From NCBI GenBank assembly GCA_964542165.1, contig CAZITQ010000013.1, positions 7,692 to 71,691 of the forward strand: a DNA stretch of 64,000 nucleotides. Direction: 5' to 3'. Each line of letters opens with the position of its first letter. Position 1 is the stretch's first letter. Made by a program: the position numbers and the translations under genes. Below are positions 8,632 to 17,114 of this stretch, piece after piece. The notes beneath the pieces are model-generated. The model worked only from the letters and a program-made list of their open reading frames with translations. It had not been told where the DNA came from and ran no database searches. Source of the DNA: CAYTBN01 sp964542165. Its GTDB lineage: Bacteria > Myxococcota_A > UBA796 > UBA9615 > CAYRNR01.

Positions 8632-9491
8632 ACGAGGAGCAGGTCCAGAGCACCCTCGATCAGCTGTTCACCATCGAACGGATCTCCGGGTGGATCGCCG
8701 CCCTGGTGATCCTGGTCCTGGGCATCGGCCTGGCCTGGATCGTCAAGCGGCGCTTGAAGTTCAAGCGGCTGAGGCCCCAGCACGCGCTGCTGATCCAGCG
8801 GGGTGTGACCTACCTGATCCTGATCCTCACGCTGGCCGCCGCCCTGCGAGAGCTGGGGGTCGATCTGGGGGTGTTGCTGGGCGCGGCCGGCATCGTCACC
8901 GTGGCGGTGGGATTCGCGGCGCAGACCTCCGTCAGCAACCTGATCAGCGGGCTGTTCCTGATGGGTGAGCGCCCCTTCGTGGTGGGCGACATCGTCACCG
9001 TGGGCAGTGTGACCGGCGAGGTGCTCTCCATCGACCTGATGTCGGTGAAGATCCGCACCTTCGACAACCTGCAGGTCAGGGTGCCCAACGAGAGCATGCT
9101 CAAGTCCAACGTCACCACGGTCACCCGCTTCCCGATCCGAAGGGTGGACATGACCATGGGGGTGGCCTACCGCTCCGATCTCGAGCAGGTGCGGGATCTG
9201 CTGATGGACCTGGCGGACCGCAACCCCCTGTGCCTCACCGAACCCGAGCCCCTGTTCATCTTCACCGGCTACGGGGACAACGCCCTGGAGTTCCAGTTCT
9301 CGGTGTGGGCCGCGTCGGAGAATTTCCTGACGGTGCGCAACGATCTGTACTTCGAGATCAAGGGCGCCTTCGACGAGGCGGGGATCGAGATCCCCTTCCC
9401 CCAGAGTGTCCTGTCGGCGGCGGTGGACGGGCCGCCGATCCCCGTCCAGGTGGTGAGCCCGGATCAGCCCAGCTCGACCGTGTCCAGGTAG
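8628..9491 (+). CDS. MscS-family small-conductance mechanosensitive channel (copy 2)
   Basis: A 287-residue MscS protein, divergent from copy 1. It shows TM1 at about 19-38, TM2 at 58-77, and a pore helix LGAAGIVTVAVGFAAQTSVS at about 83-102, followed by MGERPFVVGDIVTVG. AAQTSVSNLISG is much closer to the canonical MscS pore sequence than copy 1, so the two channels are unlikely to be a recent duplication. It is translationally coupled to the DUF432-like gene (ATGA). The 3' end overlaps the convergent nuclease gene by 28 bases, so an antisense overlap exists in any read-through transcript. Confidence 0.94.
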   Translation: MNEEQVQSTLDQLFTIERISGWIAALVILVLGIGLAWIVKRRLKFKRLRPQHALLIQRGVTYLILILTLAAALRELGVDLGVLLGAAGIVTVAVGFAAQTSVSNLISGLFLMGERPFVVGDIVTVGSVTGEVLSIDLMSVKIRTFDNLQVRVPNESMLKSNVTTVTRFPIRRVDMTMGVAYRSDLEQVRDLLMDLADRNPLCLTEPEPLFIFTGYGDNALEFQFSVWAASENFLTVRNDLYFEIKGAFDEAGIEIPFPQSVLSAAVDGPPIPVQVVSPDQPSSTVSR

Positions 9492-10855
9492 GTCGGGACC
9501 TCGGCGTTCCAGCCCAGGTCGCCCTCGATCCGGTCCCGAAGCGCCTCGGCGGCGCGGGGCTCGCCGTGGACCACGAAGGTGCGTTCCGGGGGCCGCGGCG
9601 CGGTGCCCATCCAGTGCAGCAGCTGCCCCCGGTCCGCGTGGGCGCTGAGGCGGTGGATCATCGAGACCTGGCACTGCACCGGGTACCACTCGCCGTGCAT
9701 CTTGATCTCCGGCTCCCCCTCGAGCATCCGCCGGCCGCGGGTGCCGAAGGCCTGGAACCCGGTGAGCAGGACCGTGTTGCGGGGATCGCCGATGATGTTC
9801 TTGAGGTGGAACAGGACCCGGCCGCCGGCGAGCATGCCGGACGCCGAGATGACGATCCCCGGCTGTTTGGACCGGGCCCGGGCCCGGGAGTGGCGGGTGT
9901 TGCGCGAGTAGCTGACCTTGTTGAACGACAGCGGCTTGCCCTGCCGGGAACGGTCGACCATCTCCTCGTCGTGGTCCTCGGGGTGGGACAGCAGCACCTG
10001 GGTCGCCCGCTGGGCCATGGGCGAGTCCAGGTGGATCGGTACGTCCGGGATCCGGCCCTCGTTCCGAAGCTCGTGCAGCAGGTAGAGCACCTCCTGGGAC
10101 CGGCCGATGGCGAAGGCGGGGATCAGGACCCGGCCGCCCCGGCGCAGGGTGGTCGTCACCAGCTCCGAGAGTTCGTCCCGGGGGTCCACGTCGTCGTGGT
10201 CCCGGTCTCCGTAGGTGGACTCGGTCAGCAACACGTCGCACTCGGGCAGCGGGGACGGGTCGACCATGATCGGCGCGCCGTACTGGCCCACGTCCCCCGA
10301 GAACAGGATCCGCAGCACCTCGCCCCTGGCGCGCTTGATGCTGATCCGCACGTGGGCCGAGCCGGCGATGTGTCCGGCGGGGAAGAACTCCGCGCGCACA
10401 CCCGGGGCCAGCTCCACGTGCTCGTGGTACTTGCAACGCTGGAACTGGCGCAGCGATCGTTTGGCGTCTTTTTCCGTGTACAGGGGCAGCGCCGGCTTGT
10501 GCTTGGAGAAGCCCTTGCGGTTGGCGTAGCGGGCGTCCTCCTCCTGCAGCCTCCCGGAGTCGGGCAGCACCACGTGGGCCACGTCCACCGTGCCGCGGCT
10601 GGCGTAGGCCTTGCCGTCGAATCCGTGGGCGCAGAGCCTGGGGAAGACGCCCAGGTGATCCACGTGGCCGTGGGTCAGCGCCACCGCGTGAATCGAGGAC
10701 GGCTCCACGGGGAGGGGGTCCCAGTTGCGGCGACGGTGGGCCCGAGGCCCCTGGAACAGGCCGTCGTCGACCAGGATCTTGTGCTGCCCCGTGTCCAGCA
10801 GGAACTTGGATCCGGTGACCGTACCCGTGGCGCCCAGGAAGGTGAGCTTGACCAT
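9464..10855 (-). CDS. MBL-fold beta-CASP RNA-processing exonuclease (CPSF73/Ysh1-like)
   Basis: A 463-residue metallo-beta-lactamase-fold nuclease. The zinc motif THGHVDH is at 61-67. Further signature motifs are LLTESTYGDRDH near 205-216, the beta-CASP Walker-like IPAFAIGRSQE, SASGMLAGGR, SAHADRGQL and the terminal VVHGE. All catalytic motifs of the CPSF73-like branch are present, so it should be an active RNA endonuclease or exonuclease, cytoplasmic. Its length is that of bacterial one-domain beta-CASP proteins rather than RNase J, which has an extra C-terminal domain. It is downstream of the antiporter gene on the same strand, but it appears to have its own promoter. Confidence 0.94.
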   Translation of the reverse strand: MVKLTFLGATGTVTGSKFLLDTGQHKILVDDGLFQGPRAHRRRNWDPLPVEPSSIHAVALTHGHVDHLGVFPRLCAHGFDGKAYASRGTVDVAHVVLPDSGRLQEEDARYANRKGFSKHKPALPLYTEKDAKRSLRQFQRCKYHEHVELAPGVRAEFFPAGHIAGSAHVRISIKRARGEVLRILFSGDVGQYGAPIMVDPSPLPECDVLLTESTYGDRDHDDVDPRDELSELVTTTLRRGGRVLIPAFAIGRSQEVLYLLHELRNEGRIPDVPIHLDSPMAQRATQVLLSHPEDHDEEMVDRSRQGKPLSFNKVSYSRNTRHSRARARSKQPGIVISASGMLAGGRVLFHLKNIIGDPRNTVLLTGFQAFGTRGRRMLEGEPEIKMHGEWYPVQCQVSMIHRLSAHADRGQLLHWMGTAPRPPERTFVVHGEPRAAEALRDRIEGDLGWNAEVPTYLDTVELG

Positions 10856-10882
10856 GTGTGTTCCGCCTTTCCGCGAACGACG

Positions 10883-10911
10883 ATCGTAGGAGCCCAGGGG
10901 GGAGCAATCAA
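10883..10911 (-). promoter_or_regulatory. Sigma-70-type promoter for the beta-CASP nuclease gene
   Basis: On the minus strand TTGATT (10911-10906) is separated by exactly 17 bases from TACGAT (10888-10883). Both hexamers match the consensus well and the spacing is ideal, which is rare in this GC-rich window. The -35 overlaps the stop codon of the antiporter gene. Transcription would begin near 10876, about 20 bases before the ATG at 10855. Confidence 0.55.
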
Positions 10912-12074
10912 CCGGAGGACGGACCTCGAACCAGGGCCCGGAACCCCAAGGGCAGCAGGATGCTGGTCACGATGGCCAGCAGGATGAGTGCCGAGGCGGT
11001 GGTGGCGTCCAGCTGCTTCACCTCCTGGCCCAGGCGGGCGATGACCACCAGCAGGGTCAGGGGCGCACCGAACAGCAGCCCCGCGCCCGCCGTCTCCCGC
11101 CAGGTGAAGCCCCTCAGCTTCAATGGAAGCGCGGCCACCCCCTTGGCCCCGAGCGACAGGGCGAGGAACAGGGCGACCATCACCAGGACGTCCAGGCTCA
11201 TCACCGCGGCCAGGTCGAAGTCGGCGCCCACGGAGATGAAGAAGATCGGCACGAAGAAGCCGAAGCCGATGGACGACATCTTGGTCTCGAGGATGCCCTT
11301 CTCGCGGAAGACGAAGGAGAAGAGGGCGCCCGCGACGAAGGCGCCGAGGATCGCCTCGATCCCCATCAACGCCGCCAGCGCCACGAACACGAGCATCAAC
11401 GCCATGCCCGCGCGCACGCCGATCTCCGAAGGATCGCGGGTGGCGACCACCCGGGCGAAGGTCCAGGGTCGCCACCAGATCCAGGTGCGCAGGACCACCA
11501 GCACGAGGTAGGCCACGCCCAGGATCGCGGCGAGCTTGGACAGCTCGATCAGCAGCCCCCAGTCCAGTCCGATCCGGTAGTACAGCCCCACGGCGGTGAC
11601 CAGCACGATGGTCAGGAACTCCGCCAGCGAGCCCACGAAGATCATCTCTTGACCGGCCCTCGAGCGTGCCAGGTTCGCCTCGTTGAGGGTCACCATCAGG
11701 ATGCCGACGCTCACCGCGCCGAAGGCCAGGAAGAGGTAGGGAGGCAGGCCGAAGGCAAACGTCAGGCCGCCGGAGACCAGGAAGAACAGCGCCGAGACCA
11801 CCGCCGCGAACAGCACGCCGCGGATGCCCCCGCGCTCGATGCGCGAAAAATCCAGCTCCAGCCCCACCAGGAACATCAGGAACGCAAAGCCGAACTCGGC
11901 GAGGAAATCGGTGAACTCGCTGTGGTGGATCAGGCCCAGGGCGTGGGGACCGACCGCGATCCCGAAGAGGATCTCCCCCACCGCGGCGGGGATGCCGATG
12001 CGCCCCGACAGCAGGGGGATCAGGAAGGCGCCCAGGGCGATGACCAGCAGTGAGACCGCGTCCGGGCCGTGCAA
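10908..12074 (-). CDS. CPA2-type cation:proton antiporter (Kef-like), lacking its own RCK domain
   Basis: A 388-residue polytopic membrane protein with 11 to 12 hydrophobic helices and no soluble domain. LSGRIGIPAAVGEILFGIAVGP near the start and the motif FLMFLVGLELD at about 68-78 are typical of the CPA2 family, which exchanges K+ or Na+ for protons. Kef proteins usually carry a C-terminal RCK domain. Here the gene stops after the membrane part, while the gene just upstream encodes an RCK protein, so the regulator is probably split. The start is a TTG at 12074, only 12 bases after the upstream stop, preceded by a GGGGGAG ribosome site. Confidence 0.9.
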   Translation of the reverse strand: MHGPDAVSLLVIALGAFLIPLLSGRIGIPAAVGEILFGIAVGPHALGLIHHSEFTDFLAEFGFAFLMFLVGLELDFSRIERGGIRGVLFAAVVSALFFLVSGGLTFAFGLPPYLFLAFGAVSVGILMVTLNEANLARSRAGQEMIFVGSLAEFLTIVLVTAVGLYYRIGLDWGLLIELSKLAAILGVAYLVLVVLRTWIWWRPWTFARVVATRDPSEIGVRAGMALMLVFVALAALMGIEAILGAFVAGALFSFVFREKGILETKMSSIGFGFFVPIFFISVGADFDLAAVMSLDVLVMVALFLALSLGAKGVAALPLKLRGFTWRETAGAGLLFGAPLTLLVVIARLGQEVKQLDATTASALILLAIVTSILLPLGFRALVRGPSSG

Positions 12075-12086
12075 GGAAGGCTCCCC

Positions 12087-13526
12087 CTACCCGTCGTGGG
12101 GCAGGGCCATCACCGAGCAGGGCGCCCGGTGGATCAGGTTCAGGCTCACGCTGGGGCGGGTCAAGAAGGTCTTGCGGTTGCGGATGTGGGGCAGCACCAG
12201 CAGGTCGTAATCCCCGGCGACCTGCTCCACCTCCTGGATCGGGTTACCCACCAGCCGGTGGGCCTGGACCTCCACGTGGTACATGCCGGCCAGCGACTCG
12301 ATGTCGCCGACCACCTGCTCCATGTCCGCGTGGGCGTCGGCGCCCACCACCAGCTCCGGCTGCTGCACCGAGGCCAGGTGCAGCTCCGCGTCCACCTTCC
12401 GCACCAGGTCGATGGCCAGCTCCGCCGCCTCCATCGGAAACGGAAGCTCGGCGGCCACCAGCAGCACCCGGCGGTAGGGGTGGCTCTGGCGGGCGACCAG
12501 GACGGGTGAGTGGACGTGATCCATCACCCGGGCGGTTCGCGACCGCCCCAGGCCGATTCGCGACAGGAACGGCAGCGGCTCGTGCCCCAGCAGGAGCACG
12601 CCCAGGTCGTTTCGCTCCGCGGCCCGCACCAGGGTCGCGACGCTGTTCTCGGCGGTGCACGAGAAGCCGTAGGGGATGCCCGCCTCCTCCGCCCGGCTCG
12701 CCAGTGCGGTCAGCCGCTTCTCGTCAGCCTGGCAGGCGATGGCCTCGAAGCGGACGGCGCGGGTCGACTCCAGCAGGTAGCCCGCCTCGCCCAGGGTGGC
12801 CTCCAGTTGGGGGCCACAGAGGGCCACCACGTGGGAGCCGAAGCGCAGGGGGAACTCCGATTCGCCGGAGCGGATCAGGGTGGCGATGTAGGGCAGGACC
12901 TCGGGCTCGCCGATCACCACCACGTGGTCCCCGGGTTGGATGACCGTGCTGCCGTGGGGCACGATGAGTTCACCGCCCCGGTAGATCGCCCCCACCAGCC
13001 AGCGCCGAGGGCGCAACTCCATCAGCGGCTTGCCGGCCACCGAAGACGAGGACAGCACCTCCACCTCGACGATCTCGCCCTGGCCCAGGCCGATCCCGGT
13101 GGCGACGCGCTGGCCGCGCTCGACCCGGGACTCGAGCAGGGCGGCACAGGCCCGATCCTGGCTCACGATCTCCACCCCGGCGTCCCGGTAGCGGTCGTTC
13201 CAGTCCAGGGTGTAGGCCAGCGCGAGGGCATTCTTGACCTGGAAACGCGAGAGGGCCTGCTGGCAGATCTCCAGGTTCGCCTCGTCGGACCCGGCGCAGG
13301 CCACGATGGCGTGGGCGTCCTCGATCCGCGCCCGCTGGAGCACCAGCCCGGAGCAGGCGTCTCCAACGTAGAGCCGCAGGTGTTCGGTCTCCCGCTCCAG
13401 GGCCTCGAGGGCCTGGACCGCGGACGGGTCCACGTCGATGCCGATCACGTCCCAGTTCACGCGCAGGCGGGTGACCAGGTCCGTGCCGGTCTCGCCGAGG
13501 CCGGCGACCACGATGGTGGGCCTCAT
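12087..13526 (-). CDS. RCK (TrkA-N/TrkA-C) plus universal-stress-protein regulator
   Basis: A 479-residue cytoplasmic protein with three parts. Residues 1-115 are a Rossmann RCK_N domain (VVAGLGETGTDLV, then VIGIDVDPSAV with the acidic residue that binds NAD(H)). Residues 140-215 are an RCK_C ligand domain. Residues 225-475 are two tandem USP-like halves; the second ends SPVLVARQ and the last APCSVMALP, the normal USP edge strands. RCK proteins gate K+ channels and antiporters in response to nucleotides or ions. It is the first gene of a minus-strand pair with the antiporter gene, twelve bases apart, so it is probably that transporter's regulatory subunit. The RCK-USP fusion is uncommon. Confidence 0.88.
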   Translation of the reverse strand: MRPTIVVAGLGETGTDLVTRLRVNWDVIGIDVDPSAVQALEALERETEHLRLYVGDACSGLVLQRARIEDAHAIVACAGSDEANLEICQQALSRFQVKNALALAYTLDWNDRYRDAGVEIVSQDRACAALLESRVERGQRVATGIGLGQGEIVEVEVLSSSSVAGKPLMELRPRRWLVGAIYRGGELIVPHGSTVIQPGDHVVVIGEPEVLPYIATLIRSGESEFPLRFGSHVVALCGPQLEATLGEAGYLLESTRAVRFEAIACQADEKRLTALASRAEEAGIPYGFSCTAENSVATLVRAAERNDLGVLLLGHEPLPFLSRIGLGRSRTARVMDHVHSPVLVARQSHPYRRVLLVAAELPFPMEAAELAIDLVRKVDAELHLASVQQPELVVGADAHADMEQVVGDIESLAGMYHVEVQAHRLVGNPIQEVEQVAGDYDLLVLPHIRNRKTFLTRPSVSLNLIHRAPCSVMALPHDG

Positions 13527-13721
13527 CTCCGTCCCCCGGTCTGCCGGCCAGCCGGGCCGGCGGGAATGCAGCCACGGTAGGAGGGGCGCGGCAGGGGTGT
13601 CAAGCGGTCGGCGGGACCTGGGGCTACCCTCCGAGCCCAGGTGGATTTAGTTCTGTAACACTACCTCCATTTGCCGCGACTACTCGCCCGCAGGCCAAGG
13701 GCCGCAACGAGGAGAACTACG

Positions 13722-14324
13722 ATGACACGATTCCTGATGACCGCCGTGCTGGTACTGCCTCTGATGGTGCTCTCCGTGCCCACGGCGTCCCACGCGGACA
13801 CGTACACGATCGACGAGGCCCACACCTCGGTGGATTTCAAGGTCAAACACATGATGATCTCGTGGACCAAGGGGACCTTCGAGAAGGCCAGCGGTACCGT
13901 CCGCTACGACCCCGACAATCCCACCGCCACCGTGGTCGACGTCAGCATCGACGTCGGCTCCATCGACACGTCCAACGGCAAGCGGGACGACCACCTGCGC
14001 AGCGCCGACTTCTTCGACGCCGCGAACCACCCCGAGGCCCGGTTCGTCTCCAAGCGTGTGGTCCAGAAGGCCAACGGCGACCTGGAGTTGGTCGGCGACC
14101 TGACCATCCGCGAGGCCACCCGCGAGGTGGTCCTGGCCGTGGACCGACCCAGCGAACCGGTGATGCACCCCATGGGGGGCACGGTGGTGGGCTTCCACGC
14201 CACCACCATGATCGACCGCCAGGAGTTCGGCCTGACCTGGAACATGGCGCTGGAGACCGGCGGCCTGATGGTCGGCAACGAGGTCTACCTGGAGATCGAC
14301 GCAGAGATCATGAAGAAGGAGTAG
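13722..14324 (+). CDS. yceI: YceI-family periplasmic lipid/isoprenoid-binding protein
   Basis: A 200-residue exported protein. The N-terminus is a Sec signal peptide cleaved after SHA, leaving DTYTIDEAHTSVDFKVKHM, which is the typical YceI start. The rest is one lipocalin-like YceI domain ending in TWN and a conserved hydrophobic strand. Family members bind long-chain isoprenoids in the periplasm and are often induced by base or envelope stress. The ATG at 13722 is chosen over an upstream in-frame start because GAGGAG lies seven bases before it. The gene is monocistronic and followed by a perfect hairpin shared with the convergent gene. Its upstream region (13527-13721) is divergent from the RCK gene; I see no convincing promoter there. 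Confidence 0.92.
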   Translation: MTRFLMTAVLVLPLMVLSVPTASHADTYTIDEAHTSVDFKVKHMMISWTKGTFEKASGTVRYDPDNPTATVVDVSIDVGSIDTSNGKRDDHLRSADFFDAANHPEARFVSKRVVQKANGDLELVGDLTIREATREVVLAVDRPSEPVMHPMGGTVVGFHATTMIDRQEFGLTWNMALETGGLMVGNEVYLEIDAEIMKKE

Positions 14325-14365
14325 CCCGTTCGGCCGAAAACACAACGAAACACAGGAAAAAACAA

Positions 14366-14435
14366 GGGGTCATGTATTGCATATTGCATGTTTCTTCGGT
14401 GCTGCGGAAACATGCAATATGCAATACATGACCCC
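14366..14435. repeat. Perfect 29-bp inverted repeat with 12-nt loop, AT-rich
   Basis: The left arm spans 14366-14394 and the right arm 14407-14435; they are exact reverse complements. The loop is TTCGGTGCTGCG. Each arm contains two direct copies of ATTGCAT and ends in GGGG/CCCC. Base composition is far more AT-rich than the surroundings. It sits between the convergent yceI and protease genes, so it could act as a transcription terminator in both directions. The GGGGTCATGTATTGCAT type of palindrome also resembles units mobilised by REP-associated Y1 tyrosine transposases. No transposase gene is near it. Confidence 0.85.
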
Positions 14436-14450
14436 CCTCTTCTTACCCCC

Positions 14451-15785
14451 TCATGGCCTTCCCGCGATCATGCCGAAGTTGATCCCGATGGCCACGGAGT
14501 TCTGGGGTTCCAGGGGCGAGACCGTGGCACCGAAGTCCAGGTAGGCGCCGCCGAAGTCCACCCGCAGACCTCCGCCGAGCACGGGGGCGTAGCTCCGTGC
14601 CCACTCCTTGGTGTCCTCCATCCGGTAGTCGCAGGGGCCCAGGCCAGGGTTGCAGTCCGGATCGAGCAGCTCGAAGGTCTCCCTGCGCGTGCCCGTCGCC
14701 CCCACCCCGAGGCCGGCGAAGACGTAGGGATTGAAGCGCACGCCGGGTCCCTTGAAGGGCTTGCTCCGGGTGGAGAAGACCGGCCCGAGCATGACGCCGA
14801 CCCGCGACTGCTGCCCCAGACGACCGGCTTCCTTCTCCTCTTTGTTGACCAGCCACCCGTGGTCGTAGCGCAGGGCCACGAGCATCCGCCGGTCGATGAC
14901 CACGCCCATGTCCGCGGTCAGACCGTAGTGGAACTTGCGGTTCTCGTCGGCCTGGGCCATCCACCCCGGCCCGAAACCGAAGGCGAGATGGGGCAGCACG
15001 CGCAGACGTCGCTTCGGGGCCGCCTCCTCGCTGGCGAGTAGGTCGGCGACCACATCGATCTTTCGCGCCAAGCCGAAGTCACCGTGACGCTCCACGGCCA
15101 CGCCGACCACCCTGCCCTGGTCGTCGAAGACCGGCCCGCCGGAGTTGCCCGGCTGCAGACTCACGGTGGTCTGGATCTGCTTTTCGCCGACCATCGAGAC
15201 CATCCCCGCGGTCAGGGACCACTCCAGAAGGCCCTTGTGGCGCCCCTTGGGGCCTTCCCCGGCCACGAAGGGATGGCCGACGGCGAACAGGACGTCCCCC
15301 ACGGTCGGGACATCCGGAGACAGGGGTAGGGGCGTCGCCCCGGAAACGGGTTCGGTCACCCGCAGGACCGCCACGTCCTCCTTCTTGTCGAACCGCTCCA
15401 CCGTGGCCTCGACATTCGTGCCCTCTCCGGTCTGGATCCAGATCGAGTCGGTCAAGGCGACCACGTGCCACGCCGTGACCACGCGCGTACCGTCCTCCAC
15501 CACGAATCCGGTGCCGAAGGAGGGGCCCGCGGAGATCCGGACCACCGACGGCCGCACGCGATCGTAGAGGGCCTCCAGGTCCCCCTGGGTGGCCACGGCG
15601 ACGGTCTCCAGGACGATCCGGTCGAAGGCGGGATTGTCCACCGGCTCGATCTCGGAATCGGTCGCGGGTGGGCGGCCATCCGCCTCGGCCTCGGGCTCGG
15701 ATCCCGATCCCTCCCCCGCCCCCGCCACCCCCGCCCTCAAGGCCAGGACCGCGAGCAGTACCACGAAACTCTTTGTTGCACTCAT
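14451..15785 (-). CDS. HtrA/Deg-like trypsin protease fused to a probable outer-membrane beta-barrel
   Basis: A 444-residue exported protein. Residues 1-23 are a signal peptide. Residues about 60-255 are a chymotrypsin-fold S1C protease with an intact triad: His107 in TAWHVV, Asp137 in KKEDVAVL, Ser215 in QPGNSGGPV. There is no PDZ domain. Instead, residues about 262-444 alternate polar and hydrophobic residues with many Gly/Tyr/Phe (PHLAFGFGPGWMAQ) and end in VAIGINFGMIAGRP, which suggests an eight-strand outer-membrane barrel. The start at 15785 is supported by AAGGGAG upstream; the frame is open further upstream but without such a site. The combination would place a protease at the outer membrane. 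The beta-barrel call is inferred from composition. Confidence 0.85.
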   Translation of the reverse strand: MSATKSFVVLLAVLALRAGVAGAGEGSGSEPEAEADGRPPATDSEIEPVDNPAFDRIVLETVAVATQGDLEALYDRVRPSVVRISAGPSFGTGFVVEDGTRVVTAWHVVALTDSIWIQTGEGTNVEATVERFDKKEDVAVLRVTEPVSGATPLPLSPDVPTVGDVLFAVGHPFVAGEGPKGRHKGLLEWSLTAGMVSMVGEKQIQTTVSLQPGNSGGPVFDDQGRVVGVAVERHGDFGLARKIDVVADLLASEEAAPKRRLRVLPHLAFGFGPGWMAQADENRKFHYGLTADMGVVIDRRMLVALRYDHGWLVNKEEKEAGRLGQQSRVGVMLGPVFSTRSKPFKGPGVRFNPYVFAGLGVGATGTRRETFELLDPDCNPGLGPCDYRMEDTKEWARSYAPVLGGGLRVDFGGAYLDFGATVSPLEPQNSVAIGINFGMIAGRP

Positions 15786-15900
15786 CCAGGGCGCTCCCTT
15801 CGTGCCCCCTCCATGCCCGCCCTGAACCCAGCCTCGACGCGGGAGATTCCCACCGTGCCCCGAATTGCCCGGTCCGACCCGGGACGGATGGCGAGGAGTC

Positions 15901-15929
15901 TTGGCCGCACGCCGCGCAGCACCTACCAT
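15901..15929 (+). promoter_or_regulatory. Candidate promoter of the response-regulator gene
   Basis: TTGGCC (15901-15906), exactly 17 bases, then TACCAT (15924-15929). This would start transcription near 15936, leaving a leader of about 40 bases before the ATG at 15976. The -10 is only a moderate match. Confidence 0.3.
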
Positions 15930-15975
15930 GGAAGAATGAGCGCGCGAGGGGCGTGCCGGGGAGGCCGACCACACC

Positions 15976-17088
15976 ATGTCCACACGCGACGAGTTCATCC
16001 TGGTCGTCGACGACGACGACGATCTGCGCGGCCTCCTGGCGGGGGCCGTCCGACGCCACTTCCCGGACCTCGAGGTGATCGAGTGCTCCAGCGGCACCGA
16101 CGCCCTCCGGGAGGCGCAGCTGGCCCAGAAGGCGGGCCGTGAACTCGCCCTGGCCATCACCGACGAGGTCATGCCCGGCCTGCGGGGCATCGACCTGATG
16201 GAGGCCCTGGCGCACATCTACCCCGACGCGTCCCGGGCCATCGTCACCGGCTACGCGTCGGTGGAGAGCGCCATCTCCGGACTGCGGATCGGCATCGACG
16301 ACTTCCTCCAGAAGCCCTTCCAGGAGAGCGAGCTGGTCCAGACCTGCGAGCAGCTGCTCAAGACCCACGCCCTGCGCGCAGAGAACCGACGCCTCAAGAC
16401 CCGCCTGGGGGTCGCCTACTCCGACGCGGCGGAGCTGGTGAACCTGGTGTTCAAGCCCGTGGACACCTCGCTGCAGGAGCTGCTGGCCACCAACCCCAAC
16501 GCCTCGGACTACCTGGATTCGGTGCGCAAGTCCCGCAAGGACATGGTCCAGCTGGCCTACCTCTTCCAGTGTGCGTCCCGGGTGTTCGTGGACTCGGACG
16601 CCGCAGCCGAGCAGGCCAACCTGCCCGAGCTGGCCCAGGAGGCCGCCGCGGTTCTCCTGGGCGAAGACCAGCCGATCCACAGCCCGCGGGAGGTCCGGAT
16701 CGACGGGGATCGCAACGCCGCCTACATCATCATCGAGCGCTGCATCGAGAGCTGCCTGGCCCTGCTGGACGAGGGTGCCGAGGTCTCCCTGTGGGTCCAC
16801 GGCCCCGGCGGCGAGATCCCGGACGGCTGGAGCGGCGACCGACCGCCCAAGGCCTCGTTCGAATCCCAGGATCACGCCTATCTCGTGGTCACCGGCCGCG
16901 CCGCCGACGCCCGGGCCGCGGCGAACATGCTCTCCACCACCCTGCGCGGCCGCGGTATGGAGCTGGAGCAGGAAGCCGTCGGGCTCAAGCTCTCCCAGCT
17001 CTACCTGCAGATGATGCGCGGCGCCATCGCCTACCACTTCCCCGACCAGGGCCGCTTCCAGCTGTGGCTCCAGTTCCGCACGGTCTGA
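15976..17088 (+). CDS. Response regulator with degenerate histidine-kinase-like output
   Basis: A 370-residue cytoplasmic protein. Residues 1-125 are a receiver domain with a complete acidic pocket (Asp12-Asp13 region), phospho-acceptor Asp63 in AITDEVMPG, and Lys113 in FLQKPF. There is no DNA-binding domain. Residues about 150-205 look like a helical hairpin, and 205-370 resemble an ATPase domain of a histidine kinase that has lost its motifs: IERCIESCLALLDEGAEVSL sits where the N box would be, and GLKLSQLYLQMMRGAIAYHF mimics the G2-box helix without its glycines. No phosphorylatable His is evident in the hairpin. It may act as a phosphotransfer or protein-interaction adaptor. The gene stands alone, with no sensor kinase beside it. 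Confidence 0.85.
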   Translation: MSTRDEFILVVDDDDDLRGLLAGAVRRHFPDLEVIECSSGTDALREAQLAQKAGRELALAITDEVMPGLRGIDLMEALAHIYPDASRAIVTGYASVESAISGLRIGIDDFLQKPFQESELVQTCEQLLKTHALRAENRRLKTRLGVAYSDAAELVNLVFKPVDTSLQELLATNPNASDYLDSVRKSRKDMVQLAYLFQCASRVFVDSDAAAEQANLPELAQEAAAVLLGEDQPIHSPREVRIDGDRNAAYIIIERCIESCLALLDEGAEVSLWVHGPGGEIPDGWSGDRPPKASFESQDHAYLVVTGRAADARAAANMLSTTLRGRGMELEQEAVGLKLSQLYLQMMRGAIAYHFPDQGRFQLWLQFRTV

Positions 17089-17114
17089 AGCCGCTCCTCT
17101 GCACCCGAGGCCCC

